DNA of 64,000 nucleotides from Ascidia mentula (Eukaryota; Chordata; Ascidiacea; Phlebobranchia; Ascidiidae): positions 6,758,001 to 6,822,000 of the forward strand of contig OX387198.1 in assembly GCA_947561715.1 (NCBI GenBank), written 5' to 3'. This document shows positions 1 to 15,129 of the stretch, in pieces (position 1 is the stretch's first letter; every line of letters begins with the position of its first letter). The position numbers were made by a program, and so were the translations under genes. The notes under the pieces were generated by a model. It did not search any database. It was not told the origin of the DNA and saw only the letters and a list, made by a program, of their open reading frames with translations.

Positions 1-3000
1 AGGGCAATCACTTGTAAACAAAAGCGCGTCGCGCGCGCCCGTCACAAGATCCCCTGCTGACGTCACTGCCTTTGCCTCATAATCAGATTAGCGAACGATT
101 GTCACGTGTTACTTGAAAGCGTTCGCATAGCAAAAATTGACTTTCGTGGCTGCAAAACAAAACGGTTACCGACGTCACTACGGTTAGCCGAGTTGTTTGC
201 ACATACGCTTGGCAGTTACCTTGTTAAATAAAGTGCATAAAAAGGGCACGTGTATCTCCTCCACGTAGCTACAGAACATATAAGTTTTGCCATGGGGTGT
301 AATGTCACTGTATGGTATTGACGTACCTTAAGTCAATCTCTTCTGACGCAACTCGCTTGTGGTGTTGTGCATATAAACTTGTGCAAAGAAAACCACACAT
401 TTTGAATATCAAATGGTGATAAACATATCTTACAGTTTACACTCATTCAAAATTCTTTATTGTATCATGTTACGAAATGGTGGCTGCTTCTTTGTGACAT
501 GAACTCGCCTCCGTTAGATGACCCCCTTGGACCTCTCTTCAGAGACGAACCCACGACGAGCGATACGCCATTTTCTGATCGAGATGGCAACGATAAATAA
601 TTTTAACATCGACAATATCAGCTGTTGCACTTCTCCCATCGATGATAATTCTGGATTCCTAAAGGATTTCATTATATATAATATGTAAAGTCTGACAAAC
701 CAGGTCAAAATGCAAGCAACAAGCATTAACAAGCTGCAAAAGACAAACTTCGGACATTAGGGCACCGCAGAAACTAGAACGTATGTTTTTTGTGCAGCAT
801 CGATAATTCGACAAGAGTAGATTTCGACTTCACTTCAAGAGTGATTGGATGATTCCGGTTGTCACGTGACTACAAACAAGGATTACACAAGGTGCTGTAA
901 ATTCGATCTACATTATCTGCACTTGATGCAAATGAACGTAAAACAGATCAGGAGGCTTAACTTAGCATCCGTGTGGGAGTAAAACTAATGGCATAGACGT
1001 GCAACCTGCGTCAGAGACCACTCTTGACGTCATATACTTTCTCCTTATGCTTTCCAAAACTTGCAGAAAAAAATTGTGATACAAAGACAGAGGTGTTCTA
1101 CAGACAATTTAAAACGTACGGAAAAAAATTTTGAACCCACATTTACGATATTCACCCACTCTCAGTCTTGGTGTTATCAGCACTGTTCGACTGCAGTACT
1201 CTCTAAAACCTGCAAAGCCACCATCCCGCTTTGTTTTTACAGTACAGCCTCCAGACGATAAATCAACACGGATTTGGGACCACCACGGCAGACCAAGATG
1301 CAAGAGAATTCGGTCGTTTACTGTTGATGCAACAAACTGAGCTTTTAACACATTTCGTTCATGATTTTACCGAAAAGTTTTGACGTTTTGCCACCCAAGT
1401 GCGTGGAGAGATTGTTAACTCCTTGACATCCATGTTAAGTCTATCAGAATATGTGCAGCAACTATTGCACAATGAAAAACGTCAACCAATCTAAGCGAAA
1501 AGTCGTTGAAAAAGGTTTTTAACAAAATTTAAGTTTATTATCTTGTTAATATTTCGTGAAATCAATTGAACCAGTGGTGACCGGTAAGCTGCAGACCATT
1601 GACCGATCAGGTATATTATGCAGTTGGTGAGTGAGGGATTTCTTGTGGGCAAACTAATCAGTTGACACCCTTAATGTTTCATAAAATGTGCGCTGTTGTG
1701 AATGCAAAAAAATGCCAAGGTGAATTTTAAAATGTCACCCAAAAGCGAAAACAAAAACTCATGTAGAAAAACTGTCCTCGCACACAAGCTAATCGAATCA
1801 CAAGCGGGTGGATAAAAGCCGTGTTTGTGCGAACAACGAACTTTTATTAACGAGCGGATGACCAGAAATTTTGCGATGCAAGCTAGCCTGGCCAACTGCA
1901 AGAGTTGAGCCAACACCATCCTTTGTAAAAACGCAAACCAAATAGCGAAAGTCGTACAGTTTACCGCAATTCCGGCGACATCAAAGCCTGGCAAAATTTA
2001 CGACGTGACCTTTAGGCGGCGCATCGTAAACGCTCGCTTGGCGATCGAAGGATTCATTTCGGTGTTTGTTGAACTGCGATTTTATCGTCGGAAAGGTTTA
2101 CCTTATCCGCCGTAAACTGGCATCGGATGGCAACAATCCAAACATTCGGTCGAGCGCTCCGTACTGCAATCGATTGGCTAATGCTATACCAGTAACCGCA
2201 TAATTTTTCAAGATTTTGGAGATGGGTTCGGTAATGAAAAACGATAATGATTTTTTCTCTATTTAGTGTGTATTGAACAGAACTTTCTGTTATGTTAACA
2301 TCGCCCGGGTTATAATTGACATAATATTTGTCTGTTTCAGACCTTTGCTGTAATAGCTTTTCCAATGTATATACGGTTAAGACGCGTTCGGACGTAGACA
2401 TTCTTGTATCTGCAACTTTTGCATTTTTAACCTCACATGACGACTTTTACAGTGGTTCGTCGGCCTGAAACTGTTGTTTCATCAATGAAACTGATGTCCA
2501 AAGCGCCGACATTAATGTTTCGCTTTCACTTTGCACAAATTATTCCAAGTCAAGCGCAAGATCGCAGGTATTTCTGTTTTTCCTGGCAACCTTTAAACAG
2601 TAAAAATGTCTATATATAAATCCGCAAAATCGGAGCAAATATTGTTTCGGTAATAATCAAATCAATAAACCTGTCAAATGACTATGCGCTACACGCGTTA
2701 AACAAAGAACGCTTTTTGTCATATTGATTCACTCCACCCTGCAAATTTTCCGGTCTCAGATGTCGTCGTTCGTCCAAATCAAACAGTATCTTTAATTAGA
2801 CTCAGTTCATCCGTTTGCTTTCCATAAATGGCGTCAAATTGCAATCGCCCCACACAAGGAAAAAGATGTGTGTGTTTCTAAATCGTGGTGCAACATGTTG
2901 ACTTACCAATGCAGCCGGTGGACTTAAATTATTGGACAAGTCACTAAACAAATGGACCAACGCCAGACAAGCGTAAATTTTACACCGAAGCCGTTTTCTG

Positions 3001-6000
3001 GGAAAGTGTGCCTTCCGTGAGTACATAGTGCTCTGTTTGCATTGACGTATTTTGTGGAGTCACATGCTTCCATTGCCCAACGCTTTGTCACGACTGGCGA
3101 ATTTGTTCGCGACATTACCACGGGTGTGAACAAAACACCTCTTATCCTAATATAATTGTGGCTCCTTGTTGGACACTGATTCCCATGAAAAATATGGATA
3201 AATTTAAGCACAGCAAACATTTTCGTTGGTGGAAAACTTGGTAAATGTTGTTCTTTGCTTCGATTGGTAGTAGTTTTTTTTTATCTTTACCAAAGCATTC
3301 TCACAGTGCAGTAATATTTCTGTTAAAACTTCATTGTTATAAACAATTTTCTCGGCTCGGGATCTTTCCCGGAGGGAATCTGAAAATGGTTTACGGTGTA
3401 AACGCATTGCGAAACCACAAAAGTGAAGGTCACCTTTTCCCACGAATTGTCGTAATTTCCCCGCCGCAAAATCCTTCGAGAAACTTCCCCCGGCGATAAA
3501 TTACCTCCGTCGCTTTTACCACGGGTATATGCCCAGATAACGCGCGTTGAACACTCGCTGTATCAAATCAAGCCAACTTGCGCCACTTTCAAGAATCGAG
3601 ATGACGTCAAACGCGTCATATCAGGTGCGAGACATCGTGAGTTTCACACGAATTCTGCTTTATTAAACAAGGTGGTGTTTGCACGGCGACACGAATATGG
3701 ACATAATCTGGGATTATTGCGTCTGTCGTAATTGCGTTTCGCACCGGGCGACGTTGCCAAGCAACCGGAGTTTGACATCAGGAAGATTCGAAAAAATACG
3801 ACCGCTTTTGTTAACATTTGACGCCGTGTGCGACTCTGGCTTATTGGATCGCCAATAAATGTTGAGAAACGAAACACAACGCCACGAGTGTGCGACCACA
3901 CGCCCTGATAACACTTTCTGTTCGCCCGCAGTCATTCACAAACTTTTAAATTCATTCAATTTTCACGATCACCTTTTGCAATTTTTTCTTTTCACTGAAT
4001 GATGTTCGTCGCTTTGCTCATATCCTGTTACGTTGAGTTCTTGTCTGTCAACGACAGTAAGTTCGTGCGGCGTTTGTTTGAATTAAAGTTTAAATTTAGC
4101 ACTCGGAAACTTCCCTGTAGTTGCACCGTGTCACGTATTGCATTTTTCATGCAGCTTTTCATAAATATGCAATGCAAACGTTTTGCTTGTAAACAATAGT
4201 ATTGTTTTTTTAGTGATTTTGCTTGTTGTCAACGTATTTATGGCCAACAATGTTCGTAATTTAACGGTTGCCACCCCCGTATGTTGCGCAACTTTTAAAC
4301 GACGCGCTGAGTTATCGTAAATACAGCTTAACGATCAGTGCATATACGGTTATGACTTGCAAGATCAGCACGTGAAGGTCACATAAGCACCTAACGCCCC
4401 CCTTGCAGTTAATATTTTAATGGGTGTTTGCCAAAGCACAACAAAACGCTTGATTTAGCTCAGGGTCAAGTGTTTACCGGCGTGGGAAGAAAAAACAAGA
4501 AGCTTATGTCGCCAATGAGTTACTAATAATATTCCACCAAACCCCTTGTTTGGCAAACTGACGGGGTGGGTTATAAAGCAGCGTGATATATTATTAACCG
4601 GGCCACACGGGAACTGAGCCCGCTGCTTTGTTGCTACACAAGGACTCCCGACCTTCCATTGAAGTGGCGTGCTTGCTACCGGCCAAAACCGGTTCGAACC
4701 GGTTTCTCTCCTGTGGAGTTTTTAAGTTGAAGGGCATTCTATAAAGCTAAACGCTATTAAACGCAGTAGTTGGTCTCGCATTTCTCTTTTCTTGGAAAGT
4801 GATGAATTGTTGGGTGTTTAAATTTTCTATAAATGTTTTGCGAAAGTTTTGATAGTGCCACCTCAAAACCCTGCTCCTCCCTTTTAGATACTTTGGTTAT
4901 GACCAAGTGTTTATTTTGCTGTGAGAAATAAACGCACCAGTAATCAGGTTCGGGTTACTCTAGTAGTTTTTAATCTACTTACACTTTCCGGCCGAAAACA
5001 TTCAAAAGAACTTCACAGCCCTAAGAAAATGTGTAGAACAGGTAAAAAAGCGAATATTTATTAAGGAAAAAAGATGCACTTCAAGTCAGAAGAATTTCCT
5101 TTTATGTGAAACTTGCTGCTGTCTTCTTGATGCATACCAAATGGAACGCGGGCCAAACAAAGTTTCAGAAAATTTGTAAAATGTTGACAAAACCAAATGT
5201 TGGGGACCGGCGGTTGAGAACGAAAGTGAAACATGTGGGATACACAGCACGAAAAAATCCTTATCAACACAAATATTTGCAAAATGTAAACACATTAAGT
5301 ATTTTCTGTTTCGTTTTTGCACTTTTAACAGCACACAAAACAATTTTTCGTGTTATTCCCAAGCATCGATTGAAAGACGTCCCACATTTCGCTTTTTGAA
5401 AGACTCAGCTGTGAAAGCAAAGGTACTGACGACCGTTTAGCCAAAGTATCGTTTACACCAGCGCGATTTCCGACGGAACGGGGGTGTTTGATTCGGGCCA
5501 GGTAATCCATTAGCTTACCGGCTTGTCACACAAGATCCCAAAGAAAGTGGCCAATTTCCCACGCTTGTACGTCAATACACGAGAAAGGGTGAACCCTGTC
5601 ATGAGGCGCAACACCTGATATCGCGCAACATCGCTTTGATTGTATCGTCGCGTCGTCGACCGGCTGTTACGTTGCTTGTCTGAGTCTGTACAATAGGTGA
5701 GTGGCTACTGCCTATCTGTGGGAACGGAAACGTACCTACTGTAGCATATTGGGATGACGCCGGTGCCATTGTATCAGTATTGGCGCACGTGGGGTTTAAA
5801 AGACATATACGGGGTTATGTAACCTGCCTTGCGACGGGCCCAAACGTGTATGCAAAACACTCTGTTATGTACCACCTTACCGTGTTAGCTATTAAACCTT
5901 GCCATGTCGTAAGCTTGCAGTATAAAATTTAACTTAACCTGAGCAAGATAGGTTGGCACTCGTTTTGCAACCATTTTTTTTGCACCTTGCATTGCATTCA

Positions 6001-9000
6001 GTGTTGGTGAATTTCGAAAAAACGTGCAATAAAAGACGGTGTTTCGGGCCAAGCAACGAGCTGAGTAAACTTAAGGAACCGAGTTGTCGGTTAACGCCGT
6101 CTACCAAAGTAAACACAGAACACCTGACCCGTCTCAATCCCATCACACCTACATCTTGAACGCCCACAAACACAAAAACAACACCTAACTTCGGCCTGTC
6201 ACGACAATAGGAGGGAATCAAAGCGGAGATTGTCAAGTGGATTATATAGGGCATGGTGGACGCACAGGGTGTGTTACCACTTCCGCGCTGCCAAATCCAA
6301 ATCAATATGACCACCGTCGGTCTTGCCCAGGCTCGCCTGTTGTTTACAACAGGGCGAAAGACTCCGGACGTTATAATGGCCTCACGAGTTCGCACGGGCA
6401 TTTCGTTTTGCTGTTTCCATTTATAGAAACGATCAAAGTTTCAAGTGACATTGGTGTAGACTGCGCTTGTTGCCGAAGAAAAGAGTCTGTTATACTCTTG
6501 CACTTGTTTACAAGGCCATTAATAACAAAGACGTCCTTCCAGGGCGGTAGTTTATAAAAGGTCATCTAAGACAAGATAGACCTCACGAAAGGTCAAAACA
6601 CAAAAGTGACGCCCCTCCCCCCGACTTTCGCGAAGCTAAACACAACCCGGCTGAATAATGGTAATGTTCTTTCGTAAATCTATGTTGTTATCAATGTTGT
6701 CCAATTACACATATTTGACCATTTACGAAAGAAACTGGGATTTCCAAATGTGGCTGTTCGGGAAAATCAGAATTGGGATTTTATATAAACCGTAATCCGC
6801 GCTCACTGTTAACCGTGTATACTACCCTCCTATCAGTTCATTTAAACAAACCCGACATGAGCATCATGTGTGCGCTCGTGTAACACCAATGGGACCAGGC
6901 GTTCACCTTTATCGATTGATCACGTGTGTTGTTGTCCAATAGCCCAATTTATTGAATGTTGAGCTCGTAGGTGTTTCGAAATAAGTCTGTAATTTTCCGG
7001 ACAGGAGAAAGTCCCCGTAAGAGGTAATATTTAACATAATGAAAGCGACAAGCTTTGTTGCCGTGAATAGACACCACACCTTGTTGATCATTTTGTTCAG
7101 GGTTGATCGATTTTCTGTACCGGCTCACACCGGCAAGACGCGTCATAAAGGCGTGATATGATCGGATTCTGACGATCTCAAGGTTAAAGTCCACACTTTC
7201 CAAAAACGCGCTGTTTTTTCGCCCTATATCATTGCTCATTATTGATCTTGGTCAATTATGGGTGGTTTGTGGACGGCAAAAAGTCCTCTTCGATCGAGCG
7301 GTGAAGTAATAACCAGAACTAATGATGATTTTCGGAAATTAAAACAACAAATTAAAGCCCAACAGTGAAAGGTTTGGAATCCCTTTTGTTTGACTTTTGT
7401 TTCATAACAAATCTCGACCTGGCGTTCGTTGGTAGTTAAACAGGCCGAGGTACCAACTACGTACTCCAACTTTCGAAGGAAGCGAGGCGTGCGCTTCCCG
7501 GAGTCGCCATGGTATAAACGGCTAGATGTTGATGCTCGAGACCATGCGACGAGCCCGCTTATGCTAATGTCATCTTTTCAACGTCGACAAGCGCTGCGCC
7601 CTCTGAAGCAAACTCGCTCGGCCGCTATTCAAATATACATCCTTTCTGGCCTTAACTTGCCGTGAAGCGGACCTTTTGTGCAGCCCAGCTAGTTGCTACA
7701 ATGGTTCATTGTCGCAGCATGGGCACCGGTCAGAATTTGGGCACCACTTGAAACTGCTTCAAGCACCTCGAAATTATAGGTGGTAATAAATGACTTTTCC
7801 GACACCCTCCATATGATGGTGGGGGCACGAAAAGCTCGAGGACTTACATGTTCTAATTGAATTTCAACAAACGATGCATTGTGCAGCTTAGAGAGTGTTG
7901 GTGGTGACAGAGTCCAAACTAAAACACATGTTTTATATTTGGCGAGTATTTCCCAACTTCTCATTACATTTTGTTGCAATTGCGAAAGTATCGCAGTCAA
8001 AACCCCAAATTCAAATCATTTGCTGTTGCCGGGAAGCAGGGACCATCTAGCTAGTCTCACGTTTCGAGTCAATAAAATGACTCGTAATCTTTCTAATCTT
8101 GCGCTGCAAGGGGCGTCTGCGCTTTCGCGCGTCAAATTGCTGGTAACAACAACAACAATAGAAGTGCACAGTTTGGACTTATTGCTCCATCGTTGTGGAG
8201 AAAAGACTTGGGTTGTGATTCACGCTTTTCGAGCTACTGATCGCAATACGATTATGGTCGATTTTGCGCACGGCGTGTGGAAGCACGCTTACAGTTACCA
8301 CCATCGCTCCTTTGCCTGTGTGGATTTCCCTATCACTTTCACGTGTTATTAGTGTGATGGTGGGGAGTGGGTAGTACAGTTCACTTTACTGTTAAAATAG
8401 ATAACAACAGTTTTGTGGTTTTTATACACAGTTCCTTAGTCTATTCCGTTAATTAGGTTTAAATCGATCGTGGACGATGCTGGAAAATCACAGCAATTTA
8501 TTATAATGCAGGCGAACATCGGCGAGAAATGAAACCTTTTTGGCATTTTAGTGTTTGCCCAATGGTTTTATGTTACGTACAGTCATTGGCCCTTCATTCA
8601 CCTTTCCTCTGAGCATTCATTAACCAGCACTGCGGTCTGTCTTGCACACAGCTTAACGGTATAACAACCGGTTACACTCAGCGAAAGAAACCCAACAAAA
8701 ATCGTGGTCGGTCGTCGTTTATTCGTTTATACGCAATCGAGATACTGTCGTCAACGATACGCTAACAGCATACGTTATCGTGCATAAGAAGGGACATGGC
8801 TTCGCGCTGCTTATCTTCAGGGCACGAAAAATAGGAAACACATTGCGCTGTAGGGTAAGTACGCCGTCGTTACAGATATTTATATATATATATTTTTTTA
8901 TATATACGGGATATTAACAGCATGTAAGTGTACAGTTCACGTCATGTACAGTAAAAGGAGTCATCGACTTTCGTCGCAAGAATAAATAGAAGAGATAAGC

Positions 9001-9632
9001 GCCTGATACTCAACGTGGTACAGCAAAACGAAAGGAGATGTACATACTGGGTATAGGGAGGTGGTTATAACCGACATGGAGCAGTTAGCACAGTGTTGTT
9101 GTCACTTTATAGCAACAGCCTCTGCGCTCATATCGATTTAAACCCCGGTCGACGGCACTTTTGATCGCAGACGGACGTCATAAACGTATGAATTGTCGCC
9201 CCCTGTTACCCACGTTCGAGGAACACTCGACATAAATCTCTTGGGGAAGTGGTTCGACGAATAGTTTCATGCTGACGCGCAACGAGTCGCAATGCTGAAT
9301 GAGAAACTTGATTTTTTTACAAGGTAACTCACAAACAGTGATGTCAAATGCTGATTTTAGATTTAGCGCCAAAAGTCCAGACCATTGGCTGTACGGCGGT
9401 AAATATAACTTGTCATTCCACAATCGTAATGATTTTGCAAATGACTTATAGTTGGGTTGCTGCGATTAATGGGGTGATCATTGCAAAATGTTTGGCTATT
9501 TCTGGCTATGCCGAACTTTCCAAGCTGGAACAAGTTCAAACTCCTCCCAGTTGCCTCCTGACAACTGGCTCTTGCTCTTGGCGTGTTTTCTCCCATTTCG
9601 GTGGTTCGAATGTTCGCACTTCGGCTACAGTC
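1..9632. other. Gene-poor stretch, no supportable gene
   Basis: I see no exon chain, recognisable protein domain or RNA gene here. Open frames of 60-157 codons occur on both strands but have no domain signature, no consistent splice partners and heavy strand overlap, as expected by chance. A short AT-only tract lies near 8878-8906. The stretch lies downstream (3') of the RHOU/RHOV-like gene, which is on the minus strand; cis-regulatory content cannot be judged from one sequence. Confidence 0.6.
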
Positions 9633-12600
9633 TTAGGACATGCAGAAATACTTCCTCCACCACACGACCGACTTTCTCCTCACGCTCTTTGCCTTCCTCT
9701 GCGCTACCTCCCGCTTCTCGCTCTTCGTGGACTCGTTCCTCTTGATGCTTAACCGAGACCACTTGCGACCCTTCTTCTCCTGCCTGGCGATGTACTCCAT
9801 CCCTTCCAAGATGGCGGTATCGAAGACCTCCTTTAAGTTCTTCTGCGTAAGCGCCGAACACTCGACGTATCCGATGGCGCCGCATTGCTTGGCAAACTTC
9901 TCAGCCTCCTCCTCCCCGACCGGTCTCTCACTGGAAAAAAACCCAACGTTGTACCTATTTGATCTTTATTTCGACGATACTGCGGTAAGGATTAGTGAGA
10001 AACGTGACGCCATTTGTGCAGTGATTTTACCAGAATAAAAAACAGATTTTGACTAAATTCCAGCATCAGGAATGATTTCAGCCTATGCACCAACCTAATA
10101 ACTAACATTCACTAAAATTAATACAAAACACAAACAAACAAACATAGTAATAACAAATAACAGTAGCACTTGCGAGGGGATGTGGGATTGCTGCCAATAA
10201 TAAACTAATAAAAGTTATTACTTACTTGAACCGAGCAAGGTCTACAATGACGTCCAAATTTGTCCTGAGGTCGGTTTGTGTGCCTACTAGAAGGAAGGGT
10301 ACTTTGGGCATAAACCTCTTGATCTCAGGCAGCCATTTGTCCCTGATGTTGCATAAGCTGGTGGGTCTTACTACACTGAAGCACACTAAGAATACGTCTG
10401 TCCCGGGGTAGCAGAGTGGGCGCATACTGTCGAATTCATCCTAGAAAAGAAAATGCAAAAATTTTTGAATAGTGAAAATGTATCGTTTAGTTAAATTTAA
10501 AGCATGGGAGTGCATAACGATCAATCGCTTTCGATTCTAAATCAGTGATTGAAAACTAAGTAATGAAAACAAACAGACAAGCAAATACCATTCAAGAATA
10601 AAAAATACAATGGATTGGACCAAATCGTGATAAAATAACCCAACTACAATGAAAAGTGTGATATTTGCCCTTATTTGACAAACTGCTTGCAAGCAGCCAA
10701 ATGCATCAAAAGGGGTACACGAGTCTGGCGCCAAAAAGTCGGACGTTCTTGGATGAAAGATAAACGAAGCCACAAGCGTCATCCAGGCCGTTGTTTTGAG
10801 TTTACACAAGCACAGTGCAGTTAATCTGCTATGCCTGCCACCCAATGACGGTGGCTCTATTCTCCGCAATCGCGCTTGTTTGCGTTACAGGCGAAAGGCA
10901 AGCACTTGACGCCGCACGGGGCACTCGACTAATCGCATGACACTAACACGGAAGCGGGCTACCGACCTAGTGGTATACTCTCTTAGCCCATTAAGAAGGT
11001 TAGGAGAGAACGAAACGTAACCACATTGACATATTCAGTAAAAGAAGTGAGACTTGAAGTCAAACTGTGGTTTTTGTGTATGTTCGGCGAATTTCACGGT
11101 ACTTTTCGCCTAAAATCGAATTTAATTTCTTACCCACCTTGCCCGCGAACATTAAGTTCATGTATGTTTAAAAATTAGCCTTACGCTTATCCAAGATGAA
11201 GAAATGATTTGATGAAAGCAATACAATATTACAACACAATATGACAAGTACATGTGTACTGGCCAGAAATGACACCAACTAGGAAAGCTTACATGTCAAT
11301 ATCATTCGGTCGCAGTGCTCAAGTCGTGAAGTAGAAGTCAAGACAAAACATTTTCGTGTTAAAAGGAGTTTATATTAGTCCGGATTGCGCAGCCTTGTTG
11401 TCGTTGCACTTGGTCGGTCAAGCGATGACAAGTTGAGTCAACATCACTCGCTCCCTAGGCGTCTTAACCGAATTCCAGGTGTCGGAAAATTTCCAGCACC
11501 TGTCATAGACCACGTGATGGTGGGATTTCGTCATTGGGGGAGGTAGGTCCCTCAGGCGTTGACCTACCGGCGCCAAGCGAGCAGTTGCCGTCGCTGAGGT
11601 GGCCTTCGTACTATTGAGTCCAGCGTGGCGTGGCCTAATATGTCTACGACAGGGGGAGGGAGATGTCTTTGATGCGAGCTGGGCCAGAAATAGCCGTTTA
11701 ACAATGGGGGAGGTTTACGTGTGCAAACAGCGCATCTGACGTCCACCGGAGGTGACACACACGCGCAAGCCCAGCATGACCGTGGCGCTCCGAAACGGAC
11801 GTAAAACGTTTCTAATAGATGGGAGAAAGGCCCGCCCTACCTGTGATGATTGATAGTTGCCTTCATTCATAATTTTTCGTCTTTTACGGAAGACTGGCGA
11901 CCGCCCAGCACGGGTAAGTTTATTTTTGCCGGTAGAACGCAAATGTGATTTGATTCTATGCCTCGGGGCCATCATACGATTTAGGTTCCGGCTTTCGGGC
12001 GCTTGATGTGTTAAAGTGCAAACCCAAAATATGCGATATCCGATAACGCCCATTCGAATTCCGCGCAGTACTGATGTCGAATCACTTAATGGCAACCAAC
12101 AGCTCACTTTCTGGCATGCTTGATGTATTAAATACTGGTGCTTATTATCGTTCTTGGCAAATTTGGATGAGGTGCACGATTGCTTGTTTAAACACTACCT
12201 CGATCCAATCCCGTGACAGCAGAATATTGATTGAAAACATATGCCACCGAACCAATACCAGGGCAGTAGTTACACACACATAATTTTCTTTGTTTAAAAA
12301 CCAAGACAAGATAAACAAAATCGACAGTTTATGGCAAAATGGAACAGATCGCCGTAAATCCTAGGTAATAAGGTTTTACTGACCAAATATAAGGCGTGTT
12401 TTCCTCAGGGTTAAGCAAAAAGTCCAAAGGTAACAAGAAGCGTTTTCGCTGTTGAGTGAACAGCGTGTCGAACACGAACAAAACTATGTAACAAAATGCT
12501 CTAGCGGATCGAGAACGCAGTTGATGACGTCGATCCTTATGTTCTTTCCGCTAAAGCGCAGTTCCTGTCGCCGCAACAAACAAGTTTGACAACCCAACTC

Positions 12601-15129
12601 AAGTGGGAATAAGGATTCGCCGTCTGGTTAACACATTAACAGGTCTGGTGTTTTCAGCAACGCCCCAAGGTCATTGTGCGCCCAACAACGGGCTAACGAC
12701 ACAACATGACGTCATCACCACTTAACGACAAGTGTCGTCGGGCACAGCCTCGCGCGCGCGCACTTCTATATTTGTGCATGAAACGATGAGCGGAGTGCGG
12801 TAATTAAGTACTTTGGCGAGGCATTAATGGAGAGAACAGCGACACGCAAAACGGTTTGGATAAAAGTGCTAAACTTGCCGGTGAAATACTTAAGATGATG
12901 CACCGCCCGCACTGGACGACACGTGTACAGTAACATTGGAACAGTGTTAAAACAAAATCCCAGTAACTGACTTGGAAACACGCCTTGGCGAAATTAATTA
13001 TAAGGTAAATTAACCACGATAAACAGTAAATGAGGTTTGTACTTTTTTTGTACATTGACGGAGAGTGGCTTTTGAGACTTCGAGTTCCGTAGTTCATTGC
13101 AAAGGGATGTGGGAATAGGGTGACATCATTCATAGCAGTTCCAAGTTTTTAAAGTCCTTCAACGGCATAACCTTCGTTGAACTAATCTGATTGGCTCGGT
13201 TGGGCGGCTGCACACTAAGCGAGGCCAAAATATCACCAAAGATGGATGAAGTCTGGCGGTGGACAAACTAAAGGCCGTTTGATGGTCCCTTTTGGGACCT
13301 ACTACACAAACAAGGCCTACCAGGGAAGCAAAACCGACCCTGAGGAGTAGGTAGGTCCCCCGAGTGCTCTTTAGAAGGTAGACAAGGAACAGCTTATGCG
13401 TGTGTTTACCGGCAAAGGGCGCTCCCTCCGAGCGTCAAAACACAGTGAAAAGGCTGCCTAACGCACACTTCAAAGTCAGCTAATGCTCGAAATCCCAGCT
13501 GGCCCAGGGCGTTTAACTAGCCGCCCTCCCTAGAACAACTCCCTGCGCCACTTCCAAGTGCGGCGAGCATTCTGTGCCGACAAAAGCTCGCGCGTTTTGG
13601 TAGTCGACTGGAGATCTACATAGAACAGGGGCTTTTAACAACCAGTCATGCGAAATGCGGATGCCTTTACCACGCGCACAAGCCACTTTAATTTTCCCCA
13701 CCCAGCACGTTTTTTGGAGCAAATAGTTTTCCTGCCAATAGACAACGGGTGAATTCAGCCGCCCGCGACGTGTAACAAAAACATGAATTCCTTCCAATAA
13801 CCGCCCGTAGCGTACGTGTGTGATAGGATCTGGCCTCCGCAAATTTTGTAGTTACTTGGTTATTGTACGAACGTTATTCTAACATCATTGACAGATCATA
13901 GTACCAAACGAAAAGTAAAGCTAAACCCAGTTCTTCAATCACCTCATAACGACAGAACAAGTAGTTTTTGCATCGGTATTGTGTAAAACCAATCAAGCTA
14001 AAATCGAGTTTTGCGTGATGCAGCAAAAAAAGAAACGTATATTTAGCCCAAGTTTGTTGCAGATATTTCACAATTATTCTTGCTTCAATTGTTAAACGTA
14101 AATAAAATATATGTACCTGGCCGGCAGTGTCACAGATCTGCAGACGGATGGGTTTTTCGTTGATCGTCACTCTCACTAAAAACAAAAATTATTCCTTCAT
14201 TTAAATTGTCACCTTGAACAAGAAGAATTTGCGGTTGTTGATTTTAAAACCGGCGTAACGAGTCCACGGCGTGCGTTCTTAATACTGTATTTTCCGAACG
14301 TTTAAAGTACATCCTAGCGGGCAAAGCGGTCGTTGGTCGCTGGGATTGCGCAACACCGGCTGCAATCATCTCATAATAATCGGCGCAGACTGATATTTGC
14401 CCAGGGTCGAACGAACCGAAGGTCGCGGCTGCAGCAAAATCGAACCGCGCGAGTCGATCAAGGTAATGGCACTGACCCGATTTGCCTCGAGTAATAGCAG
14501 TAATTACGTTGCCCGCAGCAGTCGTGGAGACTTGTAATTGACTCCGATGCAGGTAGTTCTAATCAAAAAAACATCGCCTGACCAACGAGGCTTGTTTGCT
14601 GCACCGAAACACCGCCCCGAGTTTCAAGCATCACGCCACCCTGTTACGTCACGTCACATTGCAATGACGTCATCGGTGTTGGTTAGGCTGGAGTGGTGCC
14701 ATATCGAGACAAATAAGTCCCATAGAAAGTACACACTTAACGGGGTTTCATATCGCGGCGCAGGAATTAGAATTATTACAAACCTGAGTAGTTGTCGAAG
14801 GCGGTTGGGACGTATTCGGTGGGGTATCCGTTTGTGGTGTAGCTGACAACAAGGCTGGTCTTGCCAACCGCACCGTCGCCAAGGAATACACACTTCAGGC
14901 GGTTTTCTTCTTCTTCGCAGTCGCTCTTTACTTCCTTCTGCATCACATCTCCTTCACAGCACTCCGAACTAAGTCGCGTTGAGACATCGGGCGCCATTGT
15001 TTTCAGATTGTTATTTACAGTTGGGGTCGCGTTGTGTTCCTTGTCCTGCCTGGTGAGACTGTTGCACACGTTAGAAAACTCTTCGTCCTTTACAGCGCCG
15101 ACTCCATCGACAATAACTGGGGGGTTCAT
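9633..15129 (-). CDS. RHOU/V: Rho-family GTPase of the RHOU/RHOV (Wrch/Chp) group
   Basis: Four exons on the minus strand: 15129-14784, 14175-14117, 10440-10226 and 9930-9633. All junctions are GT-AG and phase-consistent, giving about 305 aa. An acidic N-terminal extension of roughly 85 residues precedes the G domain. Visible motifs are the P-loop GDGAVGKT, a switch I region matching RHOU ([10 protein letters not shown]), DTAGQDEFD for G3/switch II, GTQTDL for G4 and ECSAL for G5. The tail is basic and ends WWRKYFCMS, close to the palmitoylated RHOU/RHOV tail rather than a classical CAAX box, which suggests attachment to plasma or endosomal membrane. Family role (known): atypical, fast-exchanging Cdc42-like GTPases that act on actin, adhesion and PAK. 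The third intron-bounded gap is long (10441-14116). Whether it is one-to-one with RHOU or RHOV cannot be decided here. Confidence 0.93.

Noticed and set aside
4640..4720. GGTTCGAACC resembling a tRNA T arm
   Set aside because: It is a palindromic CCGGTTCGAACCGG; no acceptor stem, D arm or anticodon arm can be placed on either strand.
5934..6401. 155-codon open frame on the minus strand
   Set aside because: Overlaps equally open plus-strand frames, no recognisable motif.
7879..8352. 157-codon open frame on the plus strand
   Set aside because: No domain, no splice partners, biased composition; overlaps another open frame on the opposite strand.
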